This document shows positions 37,399 to 45,501 of a DNA stretch of 64,000 nt, piece after piece. The position numbers and the translations under genes were made by a program. The number at the start of each line of letters is the position of its first letter. Within the stretch, counting starts at the first letter, position 1. Under the pieces are notes generated by a model, which ran no database searches, was not told the DNA's origin, and was given only the letters and a program-made list of their open reading frames with translations. Origin of the DNA: Affinundibacterium fentianense (lineage in GTDB: Bacteria > Pseudomonadota > Gammaproteobacteria > Burkholderiales > Burkholderiaceae_D); NCBI RefSeq assembly GCF_018139545.1, contig NZ_JAGSPJ010000003.1:186001-250000 (forward strand), in the 5' to 3' direction.

Positions 37399-37764
37399 TC
37401 ATTTAATCGACCAAGCAAACGTAATGCGCTTTGCATTTTGTGCTTCGGCAGATTCGGCGATCGCGGCATTGCTTGCGCCATCGAAGCGGCAGTTCTTCAG
37501 CGCAGCAATCGAAGCGCGATCCAGTTTCACATAGCCACTAGACTCTTCAATTTTTGCATCAATAACCTTGCCACTGGCGTCGGTGGCAAAGCGTAATTTG
37601 ACCGTGCCTTTTTCATCTCCACGTAACATGCTTCCGTCGTATTCTGGCATGCTACATGCGTTATTTAACCATGGATTTTTTGTCTCATTTGCGTGGGAAT
37701 GCATAGCGCCAGCAGACAAAGCAATGGCGATAACAAAACGAGAAATAGCGTGAATAGTTTTCAT
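37399..37764 (-). CDS. Small exported TonB C-terminal-like protein
   Basis: 121 residues. The ATG at 37764 has GGAG at good spacing and opens a signal peptide (IHAISRFVIAIALSAGAMHS, cleavage near ANA). The remainder is a TonB-C-like fold: GTVKLRFATDASGKVIDAKI, EESSGYVKLDRASIAALKNC, then RITFAW. It lacks the N-terminal anchor and proline spacer of a true TonB, so it cannot energise a receptor alone. Two cysteines (NACSMP and KNCRF) may form a disulphide. Function unknown; perhaps a periplasmic partner or binding protein. Confidence 0.8.
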   Translation of the reverse strand: MKTIHAISRFVIAIALSAGAMHSHANETKNPWLNNACSMPEYDGSMLRGDEKGTVKLRFATDASGKVIDAKIEESSGYVKLDRASIAALKNCRFDGASNAAIAESAEAQNAKRITFAWSIK

Positions 37765-38214
37765 AGCAGCTCCAATAAGGTTGAGGATCGGGCGACTCCG
37801 CAGAACTTGTGATTCCAATGCGTTGTCGATGGAGTCAATATACGTGTTGAAATGTCGTCTTCAAAATTGTTATTTTGTATGGGTATTATTTCGAAATCGT
37901 ATAAAGTGCAAAGCTGTTTTTAGAGTGTGCTCGCATGGTGCAACGTGCATTTTTTTGGCGCAAATTCTTCACGATTTCCGTGCAAAGCTCAGATCAAATT
38001 GAGCCTGATTGGAGCATTTGCATCGTGATAGATTGGTTTGTGTTAATTTGGTGCGCAGCAAAATATTTCGACAAATTCTTAGAAATCTGTGTTTTTTTCG
38101 GAACAGGGATCGCGGTCTTGACGCAAAATTGCCAGGTCTGTGGTGCAAGCCACGGATTTTGTTTGTCCCCATGTTAGGCTGTAGGTGATTGTTCAATGAA
38201 GAATAAAGTGAAGT
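37765..38214. other. Divergent intergenic region, no gene seen
   Basis: 450 bases between the divergent TonB-C-like gene and the ClpP-like gene. AT-rich. I saw no ORF with a ribosome site, no RNA gene, and no promoter pair good enough to name. Confidence 0.5.
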
Positions 38215-38967
38215 ATGGAGAACGTGGGTTTGGAAGTAATGAATGCAAAAATAGACGAGGGTGTCGCAGTCGATCGCCGCTTGGACTGGCGATTTTGGGT
38301 GGCAGAGAGCTTAATCCTTTTGTTGACGCTCGCTCTTATTGGTATCCGTTCCTACCGTGTTGTGAATGATGAAAGTCGCTTACATCTTGAGGGGGAATTG
38401 AGTTTGGCCAGCGTAGAATTGATTCAAGACGCGTTGAAAAAAAACAAAGGCGTTTTTAATACATTGCAATTTGAGGATTCGCCCGGTGCAGGCGCGGCAG
38501 CGACGATTATTCTCGACAAAATAGAAGCTTTGATACAGCAACATCAGTTGCGCACTGAAGCGATAGGGCGTTGTGCTTCTGCCTGTGCCGCCGCATTTTT
38601 GTTGGGATCTAGTCGGAGTTTATTGCCGACTACAGATAATGCGCCGACTTATTTGATGATTCATGCGGTTCGTCATTTTCGAACCCGTGAAGTGAACTAT
38701 GGTAAAACTGAACAGATTAATCAGAAAATAGCGAGCAAGAGTCTCGGTAAGTTTCCCTTAAAGCTATTGAACCGAATTTTCGATGACCAAAAAGGAACAG
38801 GTGACGGTGAGATCTATATCTTTCGTGAACCGCAACGAACACCGCAAGGTATGCATCAAGTGTTTGTCTGTGATGGTCGTCCACATCGCTTAATTAGTGA
38901 ATGTGAAGCGTTGCCCAAAGTCACACCACAGTCCTTGGGGATTCGTGTTGCTGACGCGAGCCCGTAG
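38215..38967 (+). CDS. Membrane-anchored ClpP-like (COG3904-type) protein
   Basis: 250 residues. One membrane segment at about 28-45 (FWVAESLILLLTLALIG) puts the rest in the periplasm. The following domain looks ClpP/crotonase-like: LHLEGELSLASVELIQDAL, then GRCASACAAAFLLGSSR with the likely nucleophile S122, and MIHAVRH with the likely H150. This C-A-S-A-C and I-H-A pattern is shared by predicted periplasmic ClpP-like proteins whose function is not established. Its active residues being present suggests a peptidase or a peptide-binding relative. It is not near any ClpX-type ATPase. The start ATG at 38215 has a weak ribosome site; 38239 is an alternative. Confidence 0.75.
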   Translation: MENVGLEVMNAKIDEGVAVDRRLDWRFWVAESLILLLTLALIGIRSYRVVNDESRLHLEGELSLASVELIQDALKKNKGVFNTLQFEDSPGAGAAATIILDKIEALIQQHQLRTEAIGRCASACAAAFLLGSSRSLLPTTDNAPTYLMIHAVRHFRTREVNYGKTEQINQKIASKSLGKFPLKLLNRIFDDQKGTGDGEIYIFREPQRTPQGMHQVFVCDGRPHRLISECEALPKVTPQSLGIRVADASP

Positions 38968-39220
38968 TAGTTGATTGTCGCAGTTGTTGATTGTTTATGT
39001 CGTGGTGTTGTCTCGCAGTTGAATCTAGTGTCAAAACTGGGAACTCATTCGTCTTCTCATAGTCAATCAGGAGTGTGGCATGACGCATCAATTGATTAGA
39101 CTGACAGATAAGGGCCAGTAATGCAGGATTTTCGATAGAAGAGTCGAGCCAAGAGTGTCAATAACAGCCATAGAAAACAAATAATTTTTGAACTTACCCA
39201 CGCCAGCAGAGGAGCAAACT

Positions 39221-42200
39221 GTGAGTCAACTTAAACAATTCAAGCCCAAATTAGTGAAATTGTGCCTTTCCGCGACTTTTGTTGGTGCACTTGTGCCAAT
39301 TTTGCCAGCAAGTGCAAGTTCCGAGCCGATAGCCGCGGAGGGGACAACAGAAACACGTTTACTCAGACAGCCCACAGTGTCAAAAGATCACTTGGCTTTT
39401 GTTTATGGTGGCGATATTTGGTTAAGTGATCGTGAGGGCAAAGCGGTCAAGCGCTTGACGCAACATCCAGCAAACGAATTTGCACCTAGTCTTTCGCCTG
39501 ATGGACGTTGGATTGCTTTTTCTGCCGCCTATGACAGAAATATTGATGTGTATGTGATGCCAGTTAGCGGAGGTGAAGCACGTCGCTTAACTTGGCATCC
39601 AGGTGCGGATGTGGTGGTAGGCTGGAGTCCCGATAGCCAACGCATCTTATTTTCATCTGGACGGGAGATTGCAGTTAGTCGTAGTACCAATTTATTTGAA
39701 GTCAGCCTGCATGGTGGTGCCGAACAAAAAGTGATGGACGCCATTGCATTTGAAGGCAATTGGTCAGCGGACGGAAAGTATCTTGCTTATCGACCATTTC
39801 CACAAGCGTACTCAGGATCTAGCGGTTGGCGGCAACATCGTGGAGGTACGACCCCGCCAATTTGGATTATCGATTTGAAAGCCAAAGAATTAGAAAAAAT
39901 ACCGCATGTTAATGCGAGTGATAAGTCGCCAGTTTGGATTGGTGATGATATTTATTTTATTTCTGATCGACATGATGGTGCCGCGAATTTGTTTGTTTAT
40001 CATCGGCGCAGTAAGCAGGTTCAACAATTGAGTAAAGAGACACAATGGGATATTCGTAGCATGAGTGCTTTCGAAAAACGCATTGTGTATGAAGCGGGCG
40101 GTGTATTAAAAGAGTTTGATACGCAGAGTGGACAGACTCGGACTTTAAGCATCGATTTGAGTTTGCAAACGGCACAGGCAAATCAGGTTCGCCCACAGTG
40201 GAAAGACGCAAGTCCGAATTTGACATCGGCTAACTTGTCACCGACCGGGAAGAGAGTGCTGGTGACAGCCCGTGGTGAGGTCTTCACAGTCCCCGTCAAG
40301 GATGGATCGGTTCGTAATTTGACTGAGACCTCTGGGATACGGGAAAAAGACGCAATCTGGAGCCCCGATGGCAAGCAGATTGCGTATCTATCTGATGCAG
40401 GTATCACGCACACCATTGTCATCAAGAATCAGACTGGCGAAGGCAAGCCGAAGACCGTCGCATTGGGAAAAACTGGTTATTTCACGTTGCTGGAATGGTC
40501 TCCAAATAGCCAGCAAATCGTTTTTCAAGATAACCACCTGCAGTTATTCGTACTCAATCTCGCGAACTCGAAGGTCAGCAAAATCGATGAGAGTGCGAGA
40601 CGGGCGGCATTTAGTACTTCGTTTTCCAGTGATAGTCGCTGGCTAGCCTATACCGTCGTGGGTGACAATCATTTTTCGCAAATTAAACTTTTTGATTTTG
40701 TGACAGGTAAGAGTACGACCATCACAGATGGATTGAGTGATGCGGATCATCCCGCCTTTGCTGCTCAAGATTATTTGTACTTTACCGCTTCGACCAACGC
40801 TGGCCCAACTCATGTTGGGTTGGATATGTCGAGTCAAGAAAGACCACTACGTCATGGCATCTATGCAGTCGTGTTAGCAGCCGATGGTAAGTCTCCGATG
40901 CTACCGAAAAGTGGTGATGAGGAAGTAAAGGTGGATGTCAAGCCTGCGATAGAGAAAAAGCCAGAAAGCGCGAATGAGTCGAAAAAAGACGATGCCTCTA
41001 AAGCGATAGTGAAAACTGTCAAGATTGATCTCAAGGGAATTGAGCAAAGAATCGTTGCTTTACCTGTGGCGGAGCGGAATTACTCTAATTTATTGGTAGC
41101 CCATGATGGGGCATTATTTTTTCTTGAACAACCGCAACCAGGCGCGAGCAATGAGGTACCCACTGAGCGTACTCCAAATACAGCAAATTTGATGCGATTT
41201 AATGCGGAAGAAAAGAAAGTTAAGTTGGTCCGCGCTGGGATTCAAGAATATGGTTTAAGCGCAGACGGTAAGAAATTACTCCTGCAATCGGCTGGAGCTA
41301 AATTGGAAATAGCCGACGCTTCTGAGAAAATTGATGCGAAACCTGTCAGCCTCGCAGGATTGAAAATGCGCGTTGATCCGCGTGCAGAATGGCAGCAAAT
41401 TTTTAATGAAACCTGGTGGATGCAGAAAGAGTTTTTTTATGACGCAAACCTACATGGCTTGGATTGGAATGGCATCTATCAACGCTATGCCGATCTGTTG
41501 AAATACGTACAGAGAAGAGAGGACCTAAACGAATTACTGGTTGAAATGATTGGCGAGTTACAAGTAGGACATAATCGTGTGGGGGGAGGAGATATTCATC
41601 AAGAGACTGCGGTCTCGGTCGGCTTACTTGGCGCGGATCTAGTTCTTGAAAATGACCATATGAGAATTAAGACGATCTATCAAGGGGATCGTTGGAATCC
41701 TTTCGTCCCTGCGCCTTTGGCAATACCTGGCTTGGACGTGAAAAGCGGTGACTATATTGTCGCGATAGATGGAAAGGCTGTGGATCGTAATACAAATATT
41801 TACGCCTTACTTGAAAATAAAGTGGGCAAGCAAGTGAATTTGTCGATTGTACGTGATCTACAGGCTAAGCTAAGTCATACCATTACTGTGCAACCAATTG
41901 CGAATGAGGCTGAACTACGTCAATGGCATTGGGTAGAAAAAAATCGTGACTACGTGCAAAAGAAGACTGACGGTAAAGTCGCCTATGTCTATTTGCCAAA
42001 CACGGGAGGAGAAGGCTACCAATACTTTAACCGTATGTTTTATGCCCAAGCGGACAAATCGGCATTGATTATTGATGAGCGCCGGAATGGTGGTGGGCAG
42101 GCAGCAAACTACATTACCGATGTCTTGAGTCGTCCTTACTTAGCGGGCTGGAAAGACCGCGATGGCATGATTTACGAAACGCCGGGAGCAGCCATTTATG

Positions 42201-42583
42201 GTCCGAAAGCGATGCTGATTGATCAAGATGCAGGCTCGGGAGGTGACTTTTTACCTTATTCGTTTAAACGCTTGAAGCTGGGGGATTTGATAGGGAAGCG
42301 CACTTGGGGAGGCTTAATTGGTATCTCCGCTAATCCAGCCCTAATTGATGGCGGAAATCTCGTTGTGCCATTTTTCCGGTTTTTTACGCCTGACAATGCT
42401 TGGCGAGTTGAGAATGAAGGTGTGGCACCGGACATCGATGTTGAACTTGATCCTTTGGCCGTCAATCAAGGACGGGATCCGCAATTGGACGCCGCCATCG
42501 ACAATGTTTTGACCAAGCTGAAAAATTATCGCGACGTGAAATTACGGGTGGCACCGCCGATGCCGACGAAGTTGGGACAATAA
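39221..42583 (+). CDS. Exported tricorn-like S41 peptidase with WD/TolB-like propellers
   Basis: 1120 residues. I prefer the GTG at 39221, which has AGAGGAG six bases upstream, to the TTG at 39188. A signal peptide follows (LVKLCLSATFVGALVPILPA). Residues about 50-330 and 330-650 are PD40/TolB-like beta-propellers (DGRWIAFSAAYDRN, SPDGKQIAYLSD). A core helical segment is at about 705-785, a PDZ domain at about 800-895, and the S41 domain at about 905-1095 with nucleophile S1006 in DAGSGGDFLPY. VGHNRVGGG supplies a His, and NEGVAPDID a Glu, as in tricorn. A highly charged Lys/Glu insert (about 570-600) is not part of the fold. It probably trims peptides in the periplasm. Confidence 0.93.
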   Translation: MSQLKQFKPKLVKLCLSATFVGALVPILPASASSEPIAAEGTTETRLLRQPTVSKDHLAFVYGGDIWLSDREGKAVKRLTQHPANEFAPSLSPDGRWIAFSAAYDRNIDVYVMPVSGGEARRLTWHPGADVVVGWSPDSQRILFSSGREIAVSRSTNLFEVSLHGGAEQKVMDAIAFEGNWSADGKYLAYRPFPQAYSGSSGWRQHRGGTTPPIWIIDLKAKELEKIPHVNASDKSPVWIGDDIYFISDRHDGAANLFVYHRRSKQVQQLSKETQWDIRSMSAFEKRIVYEAGGVLKEFDTQSGQTRTLSIDLSLQTAQANQVRPQWKDASPNLTSANLSPTGKRVLVTARGEVFTVPVKDGSVRNLTETSGIREKDAIWSPDGKQIAYLSDAGITHTIVIKNQTGEGKPKTVALGKTGYFTLLEWSPNSQQIVFQDNHLQLFVLNLANSKVSKIDESARRAAFSTSFSSDSRWLAYTVVGDNHFSQIKLFDFVTGKSTTITDGLSDADHPAFAAQDYLYFTASTNAGPTHVGLDMSSQERPLRHGIYAVVLAADGKSPMLPKSGDEEVKVDVKPAIEKKPESANESKKDDASKAIVKTVKIDLKGIEQRIVALPVAERNYSNLLVAHDGALFFLEQPQPGASNEVPTERTPNTANLMRFNAEEKKVKLVRAGIQEYGLSADGKKLLLQSAGAKLEIADASEKIDAKPVSLAGLKMRVDPRAEWQQIFNETWWMQKEFFYDANLHGLDWNGIYQRYADLLKYVQRREDLNELLVEMIGELQVGHNRVGGGDIHQETAVSVGLLGADLVLENDHMRIKTIYQGDRWNPFVPAPLAIPGLDVKSGDYIVAIDGKAVDRNTNIYALLENKVGKQVNLSIVRDLQAKLSHTITVQPIANEAELRQWHWVEKNRDYVQKKTDGKVAYVYLPNTGGEGYQYFNRMFYAQADKSALIIDERRNGGGQAANYITDVLSRPYLAGWKDRDGMIYETPGAAIYGPKAMLIDQDAGSGGDFLPYSFKRLKLGDLIGKRTWGGLIGISANPALIDGGNLVVPFFRFFTPDNAWRVENEGVAPDIDVELDPLAVNQGRDPQLDAAIDNVLTKLKNYRDVKLRVAPPMPTKLGQ

Positions 42584-42610
42584 ACCCCACCGTCCGCGGT
42601 TTTCATTTAA

Positions 42611-42645
42611 AACCCGTACTTTGTTGACAGAGTACGGGTTTTTGT
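42611..42645 (+). terminator. Intrinsic terminator after the tricorn-like protease gene
   Basis: AACCCGTACT (42611-42620) pairs perfectly with AGTACGGGTT (42631-42640) around a ten-base loop, followed by a T-run. Confidence 0.92.
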
Positions 42646-42655
42646 TTGGTGCCGA

Positions 42656-42661
42656 TATAAT
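42656..42661 (+). promoter_or_regulatory. Candidate -10 element for the glycosyltransferase gene
   Basis: A perfect TATAAT lies 50 bases before the glycosyltransferase ATG and just after the preceding terminator. No -35 sits at the normal distance; a TTGACA at 42624-42629, in the terminator loop, is 26 bases away and too far. Confidence 0.4.
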
Positions 42662-42711
42662 AGCCGCTTAGCCTGAGCGAGTTAGCGTCGCCGAATCACT
42701 ATTTGAAATAC

Positions 42712-43785
42712 ATGAAAAATTTGAAAATTGCTGGAATCATTCATTGTAAAAACGATTGGGCGCTGTGCGCTGTTTCGATCTCCTATGCCTTATTGAATCA
42801 CGTGGATGAGGTGTTTGTATTCAACCAAGGAAGTAGTGATGCAACTGCTGAAGGTTTAGAGCATCTACGACAGTATTGGGGAAATCGATTGCATGTATTC
42901 CATATCCCTGATCAAAATGTGGAGCAAAGCATTGTTGCGAATACAATGATACAGATCGCGGCACAGGTGAAGCCAGATTGGGTCTATGTATTCGATGCGG
43001 ATGAATTTTTATTGCTTGGAGATGGACTCCAGTCAACGCGTTTGCATGATTTCCTTGCCACCGTCCCAAGTTCACAACGAGCTGTTCGCTATACGTTGAA
43101 AAATTTTATTTCGATGCATGATTTTGATGAATGCGACTTGCAACACTATCGTCGATTGCGATTTGTCTCGGTTCCACACTCTGAATACAATCCCAAGAAC
43201 GCTAGTCAAACCATGTATAGCGGTGAAAAAACATTCTTTGATTTTGAATTTCCAAGCAAAATCATTTGTCGCTACTCACATTTCCTAAAATTGAATACCG
43301 GGGCGCATACTGCCACGCATTTTGGTGGTGGTGCCAACGCTGAGCGTAACGAGCCTATGCTGTTTGCTGCCCATTTGCCGATGCTTACCAGAAGCCGTTT
43401 AGACAAACGCGCAGAACATGGAAAAAAATTGATGGATTTGGGTAATCCTTGGTATGCAGGATGGCAACAGCAACTTGTTTATCGTTTGCAGCAAGAAGAC
43501 CGACTGGATTGGTTTTGGAGTCAGCATTCAATTGATTCGAAAATGAGCGAACAAGCAACGCGTCAAAAAGCAAAAACTGATGACTGTTTGGTGCGAGCAC
43601 TCGAGAGTACTTTGGGTTTGTTAGAACATATTTTCGAGTCGACTCAGCTACACCATTTTCGAGGTCGTCCTATTCAATCGCAAGCTGCCAATGAGACCCA
43701 CTTGCCCTTGAGTCAGGTATTGGCTCTCACGGGAGTATTTCAGAGACAGACGGAAATTAGCCTTGCTGCGTTGCAGCGAAAGTAA
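42712..43785 (+). CDS. GT2-type glycosyltransferase
   Basis: 357 residues. ATG at 42712 preferred to an in-frame TTG at 42703. The fold matches the Glyco_tranf_2_4 group: IAGIIHCKNDWALCAVSISY, VDEVFVFNQGSSDATAEGLE, and the DxD metal site in VYVFDADEFLLL (about residues 92-103). The C-terminal third is helical and rich in Gln and His. Enzymes of this group add sugars to surface glycans from nucleotide donors; the acceptor is unknown. The next gene, a sugar-nucleotide-type SDR, starts about 20 bases downstream, so they likely serve one glycan pathway. Confidence 0.85.
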   Translation: MKNLKIAGIIHCKNDWALCAVSISYALLNHVDEVFVFNQGSSDATAEGLEHLRQYWGNRLHVFHIPDQNVEQSIVANTMIQIAAQVKPDWVYVFDADEFLLLGDGLQSTRLHDFLATVPSSQRAVRYTLKNFISMHDFDECDLQHYRRLRFVSVPHSEYNPKNASQTMYSGEKTFFDFEFPSKIICRYSHFLKLNTGAHTATHFGGGANAERNEPMLFAAHLPMLTRSRLDKRAEHGKKLMDLGNPWYAGWQQQLVYRLQQEDRLDWFWSQHSIDSKMSEQATRQKAKTDDCLVRALESTLGLLEHIFESTQLHHFRGRPIQSQAANETHLPLSQVLALTGVFQRQTEISLAALQRK

Positions 43786-43805
43786 ATTTGGATTTTGGCG
43801 GAAAG

Positions 43806-44510
43806 ATGATTGTTGGTCATGGCTTGATTGCACGTAGTTTTGCATCGTATTTAAAGGATTCCGCTGATATATGCTTATACGCAGCAGGTGTTTCGAATTC
43901 TTCCACCGATGTAATTGTAGAATTTGAACGCGAACGTCACACTTTGTTGAGTGCGATCGCTGCATTGGATTCGCAGCAGCACATTATCTATTTGAGCACC
44001 TGTCATCTGGTCGAAGATGGGGCAGCGCAAACACCTTATATGCGACACAAGTTGGCGATGGAAGAAATTGTCCAGACTTGTCCATCTTTTTTGATTGTGA
44101 GGTTGCCACTGGTTGTTGGCTATTCCAATAACCCGCACACCTTGTTAAATTATCTGGCGAATCATATTCGAAGATCATATCGCTTTACAGGATGGACGAC
44201 GGCACGTCGTGGATTGATCGATGCAATGGACATGGCGCGTATAGTCAACGCAATTGTACAGAATCGATGGGCGCACAATTGTATTTTGAGCTTAGCAGGT
44301 CCACAGATCTACACCGTACCAGAGATTGTTTCAACGATGGCGGAGGTCATTGGGCGTGACGCCCTCGTCGACTGGCAGCCTAAAGTGTCAGATTTTAAAT
44401 TGAATCCGCAAGTGACCTTAGATTTTGCTGACAGAATTGGCATGAAATTCGGCGAAAACTATCTCTTCAATACTCTGCACAAGTACTATTCGACCATGTA
44501 TGCTGAGTGA
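43806..44510 (+). CDS. SDR-family NAD(P)-binding sugar epimerase/reductase-like protein
   Basis: 234 residues. The ATG at 43806 follows GGCGGAAAG; an in-frame TTG at 43788 adds six residues. The N-terminal segment MIVGHGLIARSFASYLKDSA carries a GxGxxA-like nucleotide-binding loop (G-H-G-L-I-A), and HIIYLSTCHLVEDGAAQTPY then MRHKLAMEEI gives the Y-x3-K catalytic pair. RGLIDAMDMARIVNAIVQ resembles the substrate-binding region of extended SDRs. It is shorter than typical extended SDRs (about 300). Probably makes or modifies a sugar nucleotide for the upstream glycosyltransferase. Confidence 0.8.
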   Translation: MIVGHGLIARSFASYLKDSADICLYAAGVSNSSTDVIVEFERERHTLLSAIAALDSQQHIIYLSTCHLVEDGAAQTPYMRHKLAMEEIVQTCPSFLIVRLPLVVGYSNNPHTLLNYLANHIRRSYRFTGWTTARRGLIDAMDMARIVNAIVQNRWAHNCILSLAGPQIYTVPEIVSTMAEVIGRDALVDWQPKVSDFKLNPQVTLDFADRIGMKFGENYLFNTLHKYYSTMYAE

Positions 44511-44879
44511 CTACTTAAATTCAGATCATTTGAATGGGGATGTTGAAGGTCGGCAGGCACGCTCGGTTATGTCATGCTTGCGATTTTTCGATGGCAGCTT
44601 TCCTTCGCCCATTGAACAGCTAATTGACCTGTTCTAATCCCGTTGGCTGAACCGTGCATTTCCTCTTTTGATCCAAACGTGTCATTGTACTTTTTTTATT
44701 TCAAGCTTATATTGTAGTCGGCTATTCAATCTCGTGACTTGAAATCACGACATGTCGACGGGAACTTGCCCTACCGTTGAATAAAATTGACACGGTTGGC
44801 GTGTCAACGCTGCAGGATGTATTGCACGATGCGTCATAGAATTACATTCGCTACATCACTCACCATCGAGGAGCAATCC
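44511..44879. other. Intergenic region with a promoter-like sequence and an inverted repeat
   Basis: 369 bases. TTGTAC (44685-44690) and TATATT (44708-44713) are 17 bases apart. Just downstream, TCGTGA (44732-44737) and TCACGA (44745-44750) form a perfect six-base inverted repeat with a seven-base spacer. No gene was seen. Confidence 0.5.
44685..44713 (+). promoter_or_regulatory. Candidate sigma-70 promoter for the small exported protein
   Basis: TTGTAC, 17 bases, TATATT; -10 matches 5 of 6, -35 matches 3 of 6. The inverted repeat TCGTGA/TCACGA starting about 18 bases downstream could be an operator or a small RNA hairpin in the leader. Confidence 0.4.
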
Positions 44880-45377
44880 ATGATTCGACAATTTTCTGGT
44901 TTCGTTTTCACCGCTCTATTTTGTACTTCACTCGCCGCTTCGCCGGGCACACCGATTGGCGGGATCATTGTGAAGGGAGGCAAAAATCCTGGTGGTCAGA
45001 TGATACAGCGCGCATTGACAGATAGTAATGGGCAATTTCAAATTGAGTTTTCAGAAGGGGGGGAATACCGCCTTAGTTTTGAGACGGGAGACTCAAAAGT
45101 CGAGGCGCGGAATAGTTTTGGCGAAAAGCTCAATGCTGGTCTTGCGCTTGACTACACTGTGGTGAGCAAATCGACTGCAGGCCGGCATACACCGTTCCAC
45201 AACAAAGTGACAAATGGAATGATGTTAGTGACTGTGCCCGAGGGAGGAGGGAGTATGCGTGGGGTATTAAGCTCAGGCGACGCAACGAGTGCAACTGCAT
45301 CACCAAGTTTGGACCGTGCTATTAATGAATCCGGTATTAGTGTGAAATCTGAGCCGAAAAAAGGCGTCAAAAAATGA
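44880..45377 (+). CDS. Small exported carboxypeptidase-regulatory-like protein
   Basis: 165 residues. ATG at 44880 with GAGGAG upstream, opening a signal peptide (MIRQFSGFVFTALFCTSLAA, cleavage near AAS). IGGIIVKGGKNPGGQMIQRA, then TDSNGQFQIEFSEGGEYRLS, is the beta-sandwich pattern of the CarboxypepD-reg family, often seen in exported or surface proteins. The remainder is Ser/Thr/Gly-rich with a basic tail. Function unknown. It is convergent with the TonB receptor gene and shares a terminator region. Confidence 0.75.
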   Translation: MIRQFSGFVFTALFCTSLAASPGTPIGGIIVKGGKNPGGQMIQRALTDSNGQFQIEFSEGGEYRLSFETGDSKVEARNSFGEKLNAGLALDYTVVSKSTAGRHTPFHNKVTNGMMLVTVPEGGGSMRGVLSSGDATSATASPSLDRAINESGISVKSEPKKGVKK

Positions 45378-45433
45378 GGGCATAGACCAAGCATCTTCAT
45401 CATTGATTGGTCTGGTTTTGATCATTAACTAAA

Positions 45434-45468
45434 ATAAAAAAAGGCGATGCTTTTACGCACCGCCTTTC
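45434..45468 (-). terminator. Intrinsic terminator of the TonB-dependent receptor gene
   Basis: AAAGGCG (45440-45446) and CGCCTTT (45461-45467) pair, extended by TGC/GCA after one mismatch. On the minus strand a T-run follows (the A-rich stretch at 45434-45439). It may also serve the gene arriving from the left. Confidence 0.75.
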
Positions 45469-45501
45469 TTTTAGTTCAGGTTAATCGGAACTCGATTATG
45501 C

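Noticed and set aside
42624-42661. TTGACA with TATAAT as a full promoter for the glycosyltransferase gene
   Set aside because: The spacing is 26 bases, far from the usual 16-18, and TTGACA lies in the loop of a terminator.
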